A stretch of DNA of 64,000 nt from Streptomyces roseochromogenus subsp. oscitans DS 12.976. Its GTDB lineage: Bacteria; Actinomycetota; Actinomycetes; Streptomycetales; Streptomycetaceae. Positions 9,303-17,438 of the stretch are shown here, one piece after another. The notes under the pieces were generated by a model. It searched no databases and was not told where the DNA came from. It saw only the letters and a program-made list of their open reading frames with translations. Within the stretch, counting starts at the first letter, position 1; each line of letters begins with the position of its first letter. The translations under genes and the position numbers were made by a program. Location: positions 5,394,247 through 5,458,246 of the forward strand of contig NZ_CM002285.1 in the NCBI RefSeq assembly GCF_000497445.1. The letters are read 5' to 3'.

Positions 9303-10301
9303 ATGCTGGAAACGCTGGGACTTGATACCTGCTCGGAACGGGTCTATCGGGCGATGCTGGCGCATCCGTCGGAGGGCGTCGCCGCACTGGCGGAGCGGCT
9401 CGGACTGAGCGAATCCGATGTCCGGCGGAGTCTCGACGTGCTCAGCTCGCTGTCCCTCATCCGGTCGTCGGCGGGACAAGAGGCCGAATTCCTGACAGTG
9501 AGCCCCGAGGTGGCGATGGAACTCCTGCTGGCCCGCCGCCAGGCGGATCTCGCCGCACAGCAGGAGCGGCTGGAAGCTTCCCGCGCGGCCGCCGCACAGC
9601 TGATCGCCGAGTACTCCATGCTGAACCGGGGGCAGGACGGCTCCGAGTCCGAGCAATTGGTGGGTGCTGATGAGATTCGCGTGCGACTTGCCAAACTCGG
9701 CGAGCAGGCCCAGTCCGAGGTCATGACCTTCGCACCCGGAGGTGCCCACACCGCCGAGGACCTGAAGGCGAGTCGCGGCCCCAATGAGGCCCTGCTCAGC
9801 CGGGGGATCCGGATGCGCACCGTGTATCTGGACAGTGTGCGCAACCATCAGCCCACGCTGGAGCACGTGGCGTGGCTGAACAGCCAGGGCGGGCGGGTAC
9901 GCACCATGCCCACCCTGCCCGTCCGCCTGATCATCATTGATCGGCGTCTGGCCGTTCTGCCGACCGACACCTCCGACGCACGTGCCGGCGCGGTGGTGCT
10001 CAAGGGGACGGGTGTCGTGGCGGCGTTGTGCGCCCTCTTCGAGCAGGTCTGGACCGCGGCCGTTCCGCTGGGAGACGCTCCTTCGGCGGACTCCCGGGGA
10101 CTCGCCCCACAGGACGCCGAGGCGTTGCGCCTGCTCGCGAGTGGTCTCACCGACGAGGCGATGGCAAAACGTCTGGGCGTTTCCCCGCGGACCGCGCGGC
10201 GCATCGCCGCCGATCTGATGGAACGCCTGGAGGCCAGGAGCCGGTTCCAGGCGGGCGTGCACGCGGTCCAGAACGGCTGGCTCCCGGCCGGCCGCCACTG
10301 A
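9303..10301 (+). CDS. TrmB/LuxR-type transcriptional regulator 1
   Basis: DNA-binding regulator of 332 aa, probably controlling the adjacent cluster. The N-terminal 70 residues form a TrmB-like winged helix (AALAERLGLSESDVRRSLDVL), followed by a helical linker. The middle region resembles a phospholipase-D-like sensor fold. The C-terminus has a LuxR-type helix-turn-helix (LTDEAMAKRLGVSPRTARR). ATG 9303 follows GGGGGGAAC. It is a paralogue of the regulator at 10760, with the small peptide gene between them. Ligand unknown. Confidence 0.85.
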   Translation: MLETLGLDTCSERVYRAMLAHPSEGVAALAERLGLSESDVRRSLDVLSSLSLIRSSAGQEAEFLTVSPEVAMELLLARRQADLAAQQERLEASRAAAAQLIAEYSMLNRGQDGSESEQLVGADEIRVRLAKLGEQAQSEVMTFAPGGAHTAEDLKASRGPNEALLSRGIRMRTVYLDSVRNHQPTLEHVAWLNSQGGRVRTMPTLPVRLIIIDRRLAVLPTDTSDARAGAVVLKGTGVVAALCALFEQVWTAAVPLGDAPSADSRGLAPQDAEALRLLASGLTDEAMAKRLGVSPRTARRIAADLMERLEARSRFQAGVHAVQNGWLPAGRH

Positions 10302-10432
10302 ACTCCACGCACCGGCCCTCGTTGCCTTGCCCGGTTCTGACCACAGTGGACGCATTGTGCCAAGGTCAGTTCCGGCCATGGCCGATCTCTTCCCCTCGTA
10401 CGGGCGCCGGGCCAGAGTAGAGGACGTCGGCA

Positions 10433-10497
10433 GGGATATTCGCGAAAGCCGACGGCAGGAATTCTGATCCTGTTTCTGACCTACTCGGGATATTCGT
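10433..10497. repeat. direct repeat GGGATATTCG before the peptide gene
   Basis: GGGATATTCG occurs at 10433-10442 and again at 10488-10497. A related CGTACGGG also occurs upstream at about 10398 and again just after the second copy. The repeats lie in the 209-bp gap between regulator 1 and the small peptide gene and could be regulator binding sites. Confidence 0.4.
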
Positions 10498-10510
10498 ACG
10501 GGGGTTTGCT

Positions 10511-10702
10511 GTGCCTATTTCGAAGCGATTCTCCAATACTGTCGTCATCAAGTCCGCCATTCTGGTGGCACCCGTTCTCGCAACAATCGGCCTTGCTGTA
10601 ATTCCCGGACACTGTCAGCCCGCCCAGCACCCGACGCGGACGAGCTCCTCCTCGGCCGTCGCCGCGTCCGTTGCTCCCAACGACCTGACGTGGGGCTCGT
10701 GA
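10511..10702 (+). CDS. small secreted peptide precursor candidate
   Basis: A 63-aa product starting at GTG 10511. The N-terminus is basic (SKRF, VIKS), followed by a hydrophobic stretch (AILVAPVLATIGLAV) ending near a Cys, then a Ser/Thr/Ala-rich tail finishing in NDLTWGS. This is the layout of a signal peptide with a short exported tail. No strong ribosome site is visible. It lies between two paralogous regulators, so I infer a possible peptide signal sensed by one of them. It could instead be a chance reading frame. Confidence 0.5.
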   Translation: MPISKRFSNTVVIKSAILVAPVLATIGLAVIPGHCQPAQHPTRTSSSSAVAASVAPNDLTWGS

Positions 10703-10759
10703 GCGCCGGTTCTCCCGGCAGCCGAAAACAGTGGACCCGCGGACTCGGACGGAGCTGAT

Positions 10760-11800
10760 ATGGCAAGGCGGACGGTCACTTCGGAGGAACTGAGCGAGCT
10801 GGTGTACCGGGCGGCGCTCCAGGATGTGAACTGGACCATGGAGTCCATCGCCCTGCGTGCCGGCATCGCCACGCCCGCGGTCGAGGAGGCGCTCGACCAC
10901 CTGGAGACCGCCGGACTGGTAAGGCCCTCCCGGAACTCTCCCGGCGGATACGACGCGGTGGATCCGAATATCGCGCTGATGCGCCTCTTCTCACTGGAGG
11001 ACCAGCAGCTCGCCCGCCACCAGGAAGAGGTGTCCCGAACGCGCCGGGCGATCTCCATCATCATGCGGGATTTCCTCGGCGTCAGCTCGGCCCGGCGCAG
11101 GACGGTCGAGCTGGAGACCCTGGCAACCGCGGAAGGCGTCATCGCCTTTCTGGATGACGCCGCGGCGGTGGCCCGTGGGCGCGTCTGGTCGATGTACGGG
11201 GGCGCGGCGCTCAGCGCCGACGCTGTTGACGCGATGCTGCTGCGGGACTCGGCCATGGCCGCTTCAGGGGTGGCCCTTCGGCTGCTCTTCCCGCGAAGTC
11301 ACGCGAAGGACCAGATGTTCTCCGGCTACCTGGAGGAACTGGCCGGAGCAGGGGCCGAGGTGCGGCTGGCGGCGCACCTGCCGGCGTCGATGGTCGTCGT
11401 CGACGACGACCTCGCGTTGTTGTCCGTGGATCCCGAGGACGAGTGGGCCCCGGCACTGGCGGTCCACGGCCGTGACCTCGTACCGACGCTCCAGGCACTG
11501 TACGACCACTGCTGGCTCACAGCCGAGCGCTGGGACGGCCACGCCGCGGTGCAGGAGCCGGCTGCCGTGGGAGGCGAGACGCCCCTCAGCCCGGAAGAGC
11601 GGGCCATCGTGCAGTTCCTCGTGGAGGGGATGAAGGACGACGCCATCGCGCGGCGGCTCGGTGTCTCCACGAGGACCCTCAGCAGGATGATCGCCTCGCT
11701 GCTGGAGCGGCTCGGCGTGCAGACCCGCTTCCAGGCGGCCCTCGAACTCAGCCGACGGGGCTGGCTGGCCGTTTCCGGCCCCGCTCTGGCTTCGGTCTGA
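10760..11800 (+). CDS. TrmB/LuxR-type transcriptional regulator 2
   Basis: A 346-aa paralogue of regulator 1. The N-terminal winged helix (IATPAVEEALDHLETAGLV) is followed by a helical linker, a sensor region of about 200 residues, and a C-terminal LuxR-type helix-turn-helix (DDAIARRLGVSTRTLSR). ATG 10760 is preceded by GGAG. It is transcribed toward the minus-strand operon and separated from it by a terminator hairpin. It is likely a cluster-situated regulator; activator or repressor role is not evident. Confidence 0.85.
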   Translation: MARRTVTSEELSELVYRAALQDVNWTMESIALRAGIATPAVEEALDHLETAGLVRPSRNSPGGYDAVDPNIALMRLFSLEDQQLARHQEEVSRTRRAISIIMRDFLGVSSARRRTVELETLATAEGVIAFLDDAAAVARGRVWSMYGGAALSADAVDAMLLRDSAMAASGVALRLLFPRSHAKDQMFSGYLEELAGAGAEVRLAAHLPASMVVVDDDLALLSVDPEDEWAPALAVHGRDLVPTLQALYDHCWLTAERWDGHAAVQEPAAVGGETPLSPEERAIVQFLVEGMKDDAIARRLGVSTRTLSRMIASLLERLGVQTRFQAALELSRRGWLAVSGPALASV

Positions 11801-11815
11801 CGGCGGGTGGCGCTT

Positions 11816-11848
11816 GGGTGGTGGCGGCAGGTCACGGCGCCACCACCC
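11816..11848. terminator. bidirectional terminator
   Basis: A perfect 11-bp stem (GGGTGGTGGCG and its complement) with an 11-nt loop lies in the convergent gap between regulator 2 and the glycosyltransferase gene. It marks the end of the ten-gene minus-strand operon. Confidence 0.8.
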
Positions 11849-11887
11849 GGCCCGGGGTTCCGCGGTGGCCTCGGTCGATTCCCGTCC

Positions 11888-12700
11888 TCACCGGGTCGGC
11901 AGCGCCCTGGCGAGGGAGTGCGCTGCCTGGAGAGCGGTGTTGAGGCCGGCAGCCGGGCGGTCGGCGGCCCACGGCTGGGTGCGCGCTGCGCCTCGGAACT
12001 GGCGCCAGCAGTCGACGGGCCGGCTCCCGCCGGCGAGACGGCCGGAGCGCCACGCCTCGCGGAAGGCGATGCGGGCCCCCTTGCTGTTGCGGTGGGCGAC
12101 GCGCAGTTCTGGCACGAAGATCACCTCGCCCCCTTGCTCGGCCACTCGTTCCACGAGCCCGTTGTCGCTGGCGGTGACGAGGTCGGGGAACCCGCCCGCG
12201 GCGCGGAACCGGTCCGTCCAGACGGCCGAGTTGCCTCCGGCGAAGAAGCGCACGGCGCTGTAGGGGGCATGGGCGTCGTACCTGGTGTCGTAGCGGTGCT
12301 GACGTGCCCGGGAGACCACGCCACTGTCGAAGGGCAGGACGCGGCCGGTGATCGCCGCCCGGTCGGCGGTCAGCGTCTCGCACAGCACCGCGCACCAGTC
12401 GGGCAGTGGACGTGCGTCGTCGTCAAGGAAGGCGAGCACCTGCCCGTGCGCGGCCTCGGCGGCGAGATTGCGGCTGGCGGCGGCTCCGCGCCGCACGTCG
12501 TTGCGCAGCAGACGCAGCCTGAACGGCCATTCTCCGCAGGGGGTTTCGAGTGGGCGTCCAGACGCGTCGTCCACCAGGATCACCTCGGTGATGGCTCCGG
12601 TGTCGCAGACGCGCAGCGCGTTCAGCAGGTGCAGGACGTCGGCCGGCCGGTCTCTGGTGGCGACGACCACGGAAATGTCGGGTGCGGGCTCGGCGTGCAT
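11888..12700 (-). CDS. family 2 glycosyltransferase
   Basis: Predicted inverting GT-A glycosyltransferase using a nucleotide sugar, 270 aa. The N-terminal strand SVVVATRDRPADVL and the metal-binding triple Asp in LAFLDDDARPLPDW are both seen. ATG 12700 follows AGGAGAGCTG. It is the last gene of the minus-strand operon. The nucleotide-sugar dehydrogenase in the divergent operon may make its donor. Acceptor unknown. Confidence 0.88.
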   Translation of the reverse strand: MHAEPAPDISVVVATRDRPADVLHLLNALRVCDTGAITEVILVDDASGRPLETPCGEWPFRLRLLRNDVRRGAAASRNLAAEAAHGQVLAFLDDDARPLPDWCAVLCETLTADRAAITGRVLPFDSGVVSRARQHRYDTRYDAHAPYSAVRFFAGGNSAVWTDRFRAAGGFPDLVTASDNGLVERVAEQGGEVIFVPELRVAHRNSKGARIAFREAWRSGRLAGGSRPVDCWRQFRGAARTQPWAADRPAAGLNTALQAAHSLARALPTR

Positions 12701-12716
12701 CAGCTCTCCTGGAAGG

Positions 12717-14000
12717 TCAGTGGGCATGGGCAGCGGCGAACGGATCCAGGACCTCGTCAACCTCGGTGAGCAGGCGTCCGAGGGTGAGAGGCTCGTCGAC
12801 AGCGGCGTCCTGGCCCTGCGGAACGGTACGGATGGTGATCAGGCCGGCGGCCCGGCGTGCGAGAGCCTCGGCACGCTCGCTGTCCTCGGCACGGACCAGG
12901 ATCTGGCCGCAGCGGTCCTCCGACCAGTGCAGCGGGCGTACCGTGTCCCCTGGTTCGACCTGGATCCTGACGTCGAGGACTCCGTCGAGGGAGCGGGCCT
13001 CCTCGATGCCCTCGACGGCCACCACCCGGCCGGGCTCCGCGGTGAGGAACCGGATCGCCGCTGCGCACCCCGCCCCGGAGATGCCGGGCACGCGGAAGCC
13101 GGGGAGGGCCTGCCGGTAGGCGAGCTGCTCCATGTCCACGCCGCAGGCGATCTCGACCAGGTCATTGATCCGGTCGCCGCCGCGCCGGGCATGCGACTCG
13201 ATCACGCGCGGGCCCTGGCCGGTGAGCATGATCTCGGTGTGTGCCGTGCCGTCGACCAGCCCGACCGCGTCCAGGACCTGGCAGGTGAACTCGGCGACGG
13301 TATCCGCCTGTTCCGGGGAGATCCGGGCGGGGACGACGTGGCCCAGTTCGACCACGCCCGCACCGGTGTCCTTGCCGGTGACGGCCAGGACCGTATGGTC
13401 GCCGGCGCAGCTGAAGGTCTCCACGCTGAGCTCGGTTCCGGTGAGGAGTTCCTCCACCATGAAATCCTTCAGGCCGAACGACTCCAGCCAGTCCCAGGCC
13501 GCGTCGGCCTCCTCCGCGGAGTGGATCAGACGTACGCCGAGACTGCCGGAGCCCATCGTGGGCTTGACGACAGCCGCGCCGTGGCGCCGTACGAAGTCCC
13601 GCAGGGCGCTTCGATCGGTGCCTCGCTCGACCGCCACAGGGCCGAGGCCCCGGGCGTTGAGCAGTTCGCGAAGCGCCCTCTTGTCGTGCAGGGCGCGGGT
13701 GATCTCGTCGCCGTTGCCTGGTAGCCCGAGGTGGGTGGTCAGGTGGCCGGCGACGACCTGGGCCGCCTCCGTCTGGGTGAGGACGCGGCTGAACGGTGAG
13801 GTCGCGTGCAGCGCTTCGGCGAGCGCGGTCACGGCCGGTATGTCCTGATAGTCCATCAGGTGGATCTGGGTGCAGTAGGCCACGGCCGCCGGGTCGAAGG
13901 CACTGGGCTTCTGGATGTTGACCACATCCAGTCCCAGGTCGGCGGCTTTGCGGAGGATTCCGGCCTTGCCCCCGAGGACGAGGACGCGGGGTGCTGACAT
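12717..14000 (-). CDS. ATP-grasp ligase (downstream copy)
   Basis: Predicted ATP-dependent carboxylate-amine ligase of 427 aa, using an acyl-phosphate intermediate to form an amide or peptide bond. The N-terminus has a Rossmann-like start (VLVLGGKAGILRKA). The ATP-grasp core includes AAVVKPTMGSGSLGVRLI, FMVEELLTGTELSVE and the Mg-binding HTEIMLTGQGPRVIESHAR. ATG 14000 follows GGGAGC. It resembles the other ATP-grasp protein at 19559, so the cluster has two related ligases, suggesting two amide bonds. Substrates are not predictable. Confidence 0.88.
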   Translation of the reverse strand: MSAPRVLVLGGKAGILRKAADLGLDVVNIQKPSAFDPAAVAYCTQIHLMDYQDIPAVTALAEALHATSPFSRVLTQTEAAQVVAGHLTTHLGLPGNGDEITRALHDKRALRELLNARGLGPVAVERGTDRSALRDFVRRHGAAVVKPTMGSGSLGVRLIHSAEEADAAWDWLESFGLKDFMVEELLTGTELSVETFSCAGDHTVLAVTGKDTGAGVVELGHVVPARISPEQADTVAEFTCQVLDAVGLVDGTAHTEIMLTGQGPRVIESHARRGGDRINDLVEIACGVDMEQLAYRQALPGFRVPGISGAGCAAAIRFLTAEPGRVVAVEGIEEARSLDGVLDVRIQVEPGDTVRPLHWSEDRCGQILVRAEDSERAEALARRAAGLITIRTVPQGQDAAVDEPLTLGRLLTEVDEVLDPFAAAHAH

Positions 14001-14053
14001 GGGTGTTGCTCCCGGGTTCTTCGGATGCGTCGGATGATCGAAAGATGCGGGCT

Positions 14054-14848
14054 TCAGTGGCCGACGGAGGGCACGGGCCGGGCCTGATCCGTGAGGGCGG
14101 ACCACACGCGCTCGGTCTCGGCAGGGAGCGCACCGCCCGTGACCTCGTGCGTGCGGGGCGCCAATTCGGTGAGGAACGGCGTGAGTTCCAGGCCGAGGAA
14201 TGCCTCCATCCGGGCCGTCGCCTCGCCCCGGCACACGTCCCGGTACTCGGCGACCAGGAACCGGTCCGTCGGGAGCGAGGCCGAGAACTCCAGCCAGGCG
14301 GCGTTCCACGCGGTCCACTTGGCGTGGGCGGCGGCACGGCTGACCGGACACCAGGGCCGGTCACCGGTCCACCGCAGCATGGAGTCGGCGACCTCGTCGG
14401 GGTGCCGCACCAGCACCAGGAAGCGGGCGTCGGGCAGCATGCGGCCCAGCCTCGGCAGGTGGAGCAGGTACTCGTTGTACTTGTCACCCCAGTACGGGAA
14501 GCCGGCGTAGCTCTCGCTCGTGATGCGGTGCGCCAGTTCGTCCGCGTCCCGGACGGCGCCCTCGGCGACGTCGCGCGCGGCGCGGCGCAGAGCGGCCTCC
14601 GCCTGGGCGCGCCACACCTCTACCCCGGTTCCCTGCGGAGGCTTGCGGTCCAACGCGTACAGGACCTCGTCGGCGCGGAAGTGACGGGCTTCCAGGTCGA
14701 CCGGGGTGAGCCAGCGGTCGAGCAGGTAGGGCAGTTTGCCGTTGACGGTGAAGTGTCCGCCGGCCGCGGCGAATGCGGAGCTCAGCGCGTACGACAGCGC
14801 GGTCGTCCCTGACCTCTGGCAGCCGACCAGGAGCACGGGGCCGGTCAT
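14054..14848 (-). CDS. PAPS-dependent sulfotransferase
   Basis: Predicted to transfer a sulfuryl group from PAPS to a hydroxyl or amine, 264 aa. The 5'-phosphosulfate loop is CQRSGTTAL near the N-terminus, and the 3'-phosphate site is VLVRHPDEVADSML. ATG 14848 overlaps the stop of the upstream gene by four bases. The divergent operon makes PAPS (CysD, CysN, CysC), so donor and transferase are encoded together. This is the clearest clue to the product: a sulfate ester or sulfamate. Confidence 0.88.
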   Translation of the reverse strand: MTGPVLLVGCQRSGTTALSYALSSAFAAAGGHFTVNGKLPYLLDRWLTPVDLEARHFRADEVLYALDRKPPQGTGVEVWRAQAEAALRRAARDVAEGAVRDADELAHRITSESYAGFPYWGDKYNEYLLHLPRLGRMLPDARFLVLVRHPDEVADSMLRWTGDRPWCPVSRAAAHAKWTAWNAAWLEFSASLPTDRFLVAEYRDVCRGEATARMEAFLGLELTPFLTELAPRTHEVTGGALPAETERVWSALTDQARPVPSVGH

Positions 14849-15714
14849 GCGCGGGCTCCCACGCTCTGGCGGACGTCGTCCAGCAGGGCGGAGAGGAGAC
14901 GCATGCACGTGGCGCTGGCCTCGCTGCCTCCTTCGGAGAAGGTGTCGCCCCAGGGTTCGTCGCGCTGTCCGGCGGTGAGGACCCGGCCGATACGCCAGTG
15001 GGTCTCCAGGGACAGCCAGCCCGCGTATCCGTCGTCGGACAGAGCGGTCAGGATCTCCCGCCAGGGCAGGTCACCGTCACCCATACGGACGTAGCCGCTG
15101 CGGCCCGCCGGGTCCTTCACGTGCACGTGCTTGATCCGCTCCCGGCCGAGCGTGTAGTCCGCCGGGAACGGCTGCGGGTCCCAGCCGCTGAACACGCTGT
15201 TGCCCGGGTCCCAGAGCGCGCCGAGCCGGTCGTCGCCGACCTGGTCCAGGAAGTCCATCAGGTGGCGCATGGTGGGGGTGTTGGTACGGGTGCCGGACTC
15301 CACCAAGGGCTCCACGCCGTGCCAGTCGAGGCCGGCGAGCACATCGCGGGCCACCGTGGCGGCGGCGGACGGGTCCGGGTCGCCGTCGCGGAAGAAGCTG
15401 AAGATGCGCACGGTGGGCGACCCGAGCAGGCGCGCCCGGCGAATGGCGTCCTCCAGCTCGGCGCGCACCCGCGCGGCGTCCTGGCTTGTCCGGGGCAGGG
15501 CGCACTTGAGCGCGGGCGGGCAGAAGCCCGCGACTTCGAGCCCGGCGGACGCCAGCGTCTCGCGTATCCGGCGAAGTTGGCCGTCGTCGAGCAGGTGGGG
15601 CGGACGGTTCCAGACCGAGCGCACTTCAAGTCCTGTATAGCCCAGGTGTGTTGCGAGGCCGATCGCCCTGTCGAGGCTCTGATCGATCTCGTCGTTGATG
15701 ATGGCCAGGCGCAT
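14845..15714 (-). CDS. sugar phosphate isomerase/epimerase-like TIM barrel 1
   Basis: A 289-aa AP-endonuclease-2 family (xylose-isomerase-like) TIM barrel. ATG 15714 lies four bases after AGGAGGAG. Family-like metal-site segments include PLVESGTRTNTP, ALWDPGNSVFSG and IKHVHVKDP. Such proteins epimerise or isomerise sugars, inositols or keto acids. It is coupled to the sulfotransferase by an ATGA overlap and lies near an oxidoreductase of the kind often paired with this fold in cyclitol and sugar pathways. Confidence 0.85.
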   Translation of the reverse strand: MRLAIINDEIDQSLDRAIGLATHLGYTGLEVRSVWNRPPHLLDDGQLRRIRETLASAGLEVAGFCPPALKCALPRTSQDAARVRAELEDAIRRARLLGSPTVRIFSFFRDGDPDPSAAATVARDVLAGLDWHGVEPLVESGTRTNTPTMRHLMDFLDQVGDDRLGALWDPGNSVFSGWDPQPFPADYTLGRERIKHVHVKDPAGRSGYVRMGDGDLPWREILTALSDDGYAGWLSLETHWRIGRVLTAGQRDEPWGDTFSEGGSEASATCMRLLSALLDDVRQSVGARA

Positions 15715-15777
15715 ACGTCTCCTCCTGACGTGGAGCAAAGAGGGTGTTGTCGGGTGAGGCCGGGCGCGCGGGCGGGG

Positions 15778-16503
15778 TCAGGACAGACCGAGCCAGGCGC
15801 GCAGCAGCGGCACGTCACGGTCGAGGCAGCCGGCCTTCGACTCGACGGTGGCAGTGGCGGTCCGGGGCAGGGCGTCGAGAACGTGCCTCGTCGGCTTCTC
15901 GCACGCGGAGAGCGCCAGGTGCCGTGACAGCTCGGGACTTTCCCAGTCGAACCCCTTGACCTGCACGGCGTCGGTGCGGGGGGCCAGCAGCGGCAGGGCT
16001 CGCAGCGCCTGGTCCGCCCCGCCGACCAGGCGGACCAGGCCCATGGTGTCGACGAGCACACGCACCCCGAAGTCGTCGCACAGGTCGAGCAGTTCCGGGA
16101 TCGTGGCATAGCCGTGATGCGTCTCGACGAGTACGGCGCAGGGGCGCACGCCGAGGCTCTCCAGCGCCCGTAGCTGGCGTAGCGTCAGCTCGCGGCCGCT
16201 CGTGTTGCATCCGTCCGCGGCGAACACCTTCACCGGAACTCCCGCGTCCGGCACGGAGGGGGACCGGTGCAGTGTCTCCGGATCCCACCGCGGGTCGCCC
16301 AGCACCAGGCTCAGCCCCACAAAGGCGACCCCGACCCCCTGTGCACGCACGGCGGGCAGGCCGTCTTCCTCCCAGCGATGTCCCTTGTCCGCACGCAGGT
16401 CCACGACGTCTCCGCCCAGGGAGAGAGTCAGGGCCGCGAGCTGGGACGCGGTGAGCTTCGGGTCGCAGCCGGAGGACAGGCCGACGCGCACGGCGGCCGT
16501 CAT
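15778..16503 (-). CDS. sugar phosphate isomerase-like TIM barrel 2
   Basis: A 241-aa protein with the same general fold as its neighbour but shorter and divergent. Recognisable elements are VGLSSGCDPKLT at the N-terminus, AVLVETHHGYATIPEL (metal-binding Glu and His candidates) and VRVLVDTMGLVRL. It overlaps the oxidoreductase stop by four bases. It may act on the same substrate series as TIM barrel 1 or be a partner with altered activity. Confidence 0.75.
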   Translation of the reverse strand: MTAAVRVGLSSGCDPKLTASQLAALTLSLGGDVVDLRADKGHRWEEDGLPAVRAQGVGVAFVGLSLVLGDPRWDPETLHRSPSVPDAGVPVKVFAADGCNTSGRELTLRQLRALESLGVRPCAVLVETHHGYATIPELLDLCDDFGVRVLVDTMGLVRLVGGADQALRALPLLAPRTDAVQVKGFDWESPELSRHLALSACEKPTRHVLDALPRTATATVESKAGCLDRDVPLLRAWLGLS

Positions 16504-17435
16504 ACCAGTACCCCGGCAGGCGCGGAGAGAGCCTCCAGGATCATGGTCACAGCCCGGGCGCCCGCCAGGTGGCAGCGGCGCGGTGTGCGGCCGGTGGCAA
16601 TCGCCTCGACCATGTCCCGGTAGACCTCGCGACGCAGCTCCGGCGTGTGGGCGGCCGGGGCGGCGAACGGTTCACCGAGGTCGTCGCCGGTGACCCGGCC
16701 ATCCTCGACCAGCAGCCGCCGGTCGGGACCGAGCAGGTCGAGACGCTCGGTCCGGGAGCCGGACTCGGCGGTCACGGCGAAGCTCAGCGTTGCGCCGCCG
16801 GCGAACCGCACCACACCGGCGGTACGGGTCTCGATGCCGGGCGCCAGCTCACGGGTGCCCGTCACCCGCACCTCGCTGGGCTCGCCGAGCAGCTGGCAGG
16901 CCAGGTCGAGGTAGTGCACGCCCAGGTGGGCGGTGATGCCGCCCAGCGCGTTGGCAGGGTCGCCCCGCCAGGAGGCGCGCTGGAAGTGCGCCGCCGGGCG
17001 GAACCTGGAGACCTCCAGGACCGCCGACGTCGCAGCGGGCCAGTCCCAGGCGAGCACCTTGTCCGGCAGCCTCAGCCGGTGCTGGAGCATGACGCCGATC
17101 GGGTTGCCGGTGCGCCGCGCCGTCTCGACGAGGCGGTCGAGCTCGGCAGTGGAGGTGGCGGGCGGCTTCTCCAGCAGCACGGCCTTGCCGGCCTCCAGGG
17201 CCTGCTCCGCCAGCTCCGCCCGGCCGCCGGGCGGTGTGCACAGCGCGACGAGCCGGATGGAGCGGTCGGTGAGCAGGTGCTGCCAGGACGTGTAGCGCGG
17301 AATGCCGGGCGGCGTCTCGACGTCGGGGTTCTCTTCCACGATCGCGCGTACGTCCGCGAAACCCGCGTCTTGAAGGGCCTGGACGTGCTGGCGTCCGGCC
17401 GCGCCGTATCCGACGAGTCCTACCGCGATGGTCAC
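16500..17435 (-). CDS. Gfo/Idh/MocA family oxidoreductase
   Basis: Predicted NAD(P)-dependent dehydrogenase of a sugar or cyclitol, 311 aa. The Rossmann motif VGLVGYGAAGRQHVQAL opens the protein and the family EKP motif lies in AVLLEKPPATS. The C-terminal domain has GGITAHLGVHYLDLACQLLG with the usual conserved His. It is coupled at both ends with neighbouring genes, which argues for one pathway step or a redox pair with the TIM barrels. Confidence 0.9.
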   Translation of the reverse strand: MTIAVGLVGYGAAGRQHVQALQDAGFADVRAIVEENPDVETPPGIPRYTSWQHLLTDRSIRLVALCTPPGGRAELAEQALEAGKAVLLEKPPATSTAELDRLVETARRTGNPIGVMLQHRLRLPDKVLAWDWPAATSAVLEVSRFRPAAHFQRASWRGDPANALGGITAHLGVHYLDLACQLLGEPSEVRVTGTRELAPGIETRTAGVVRFAGGATLSFAVTAESGSRTERLDLLGPDRRLLVEDGRVTGDDLGEPFAAPAAHTPELRREVYRDMVEAIATGRTPRRCHLAGARAVTMILEALSAPAGVLV

Positions 17436-17438
17436 TGC

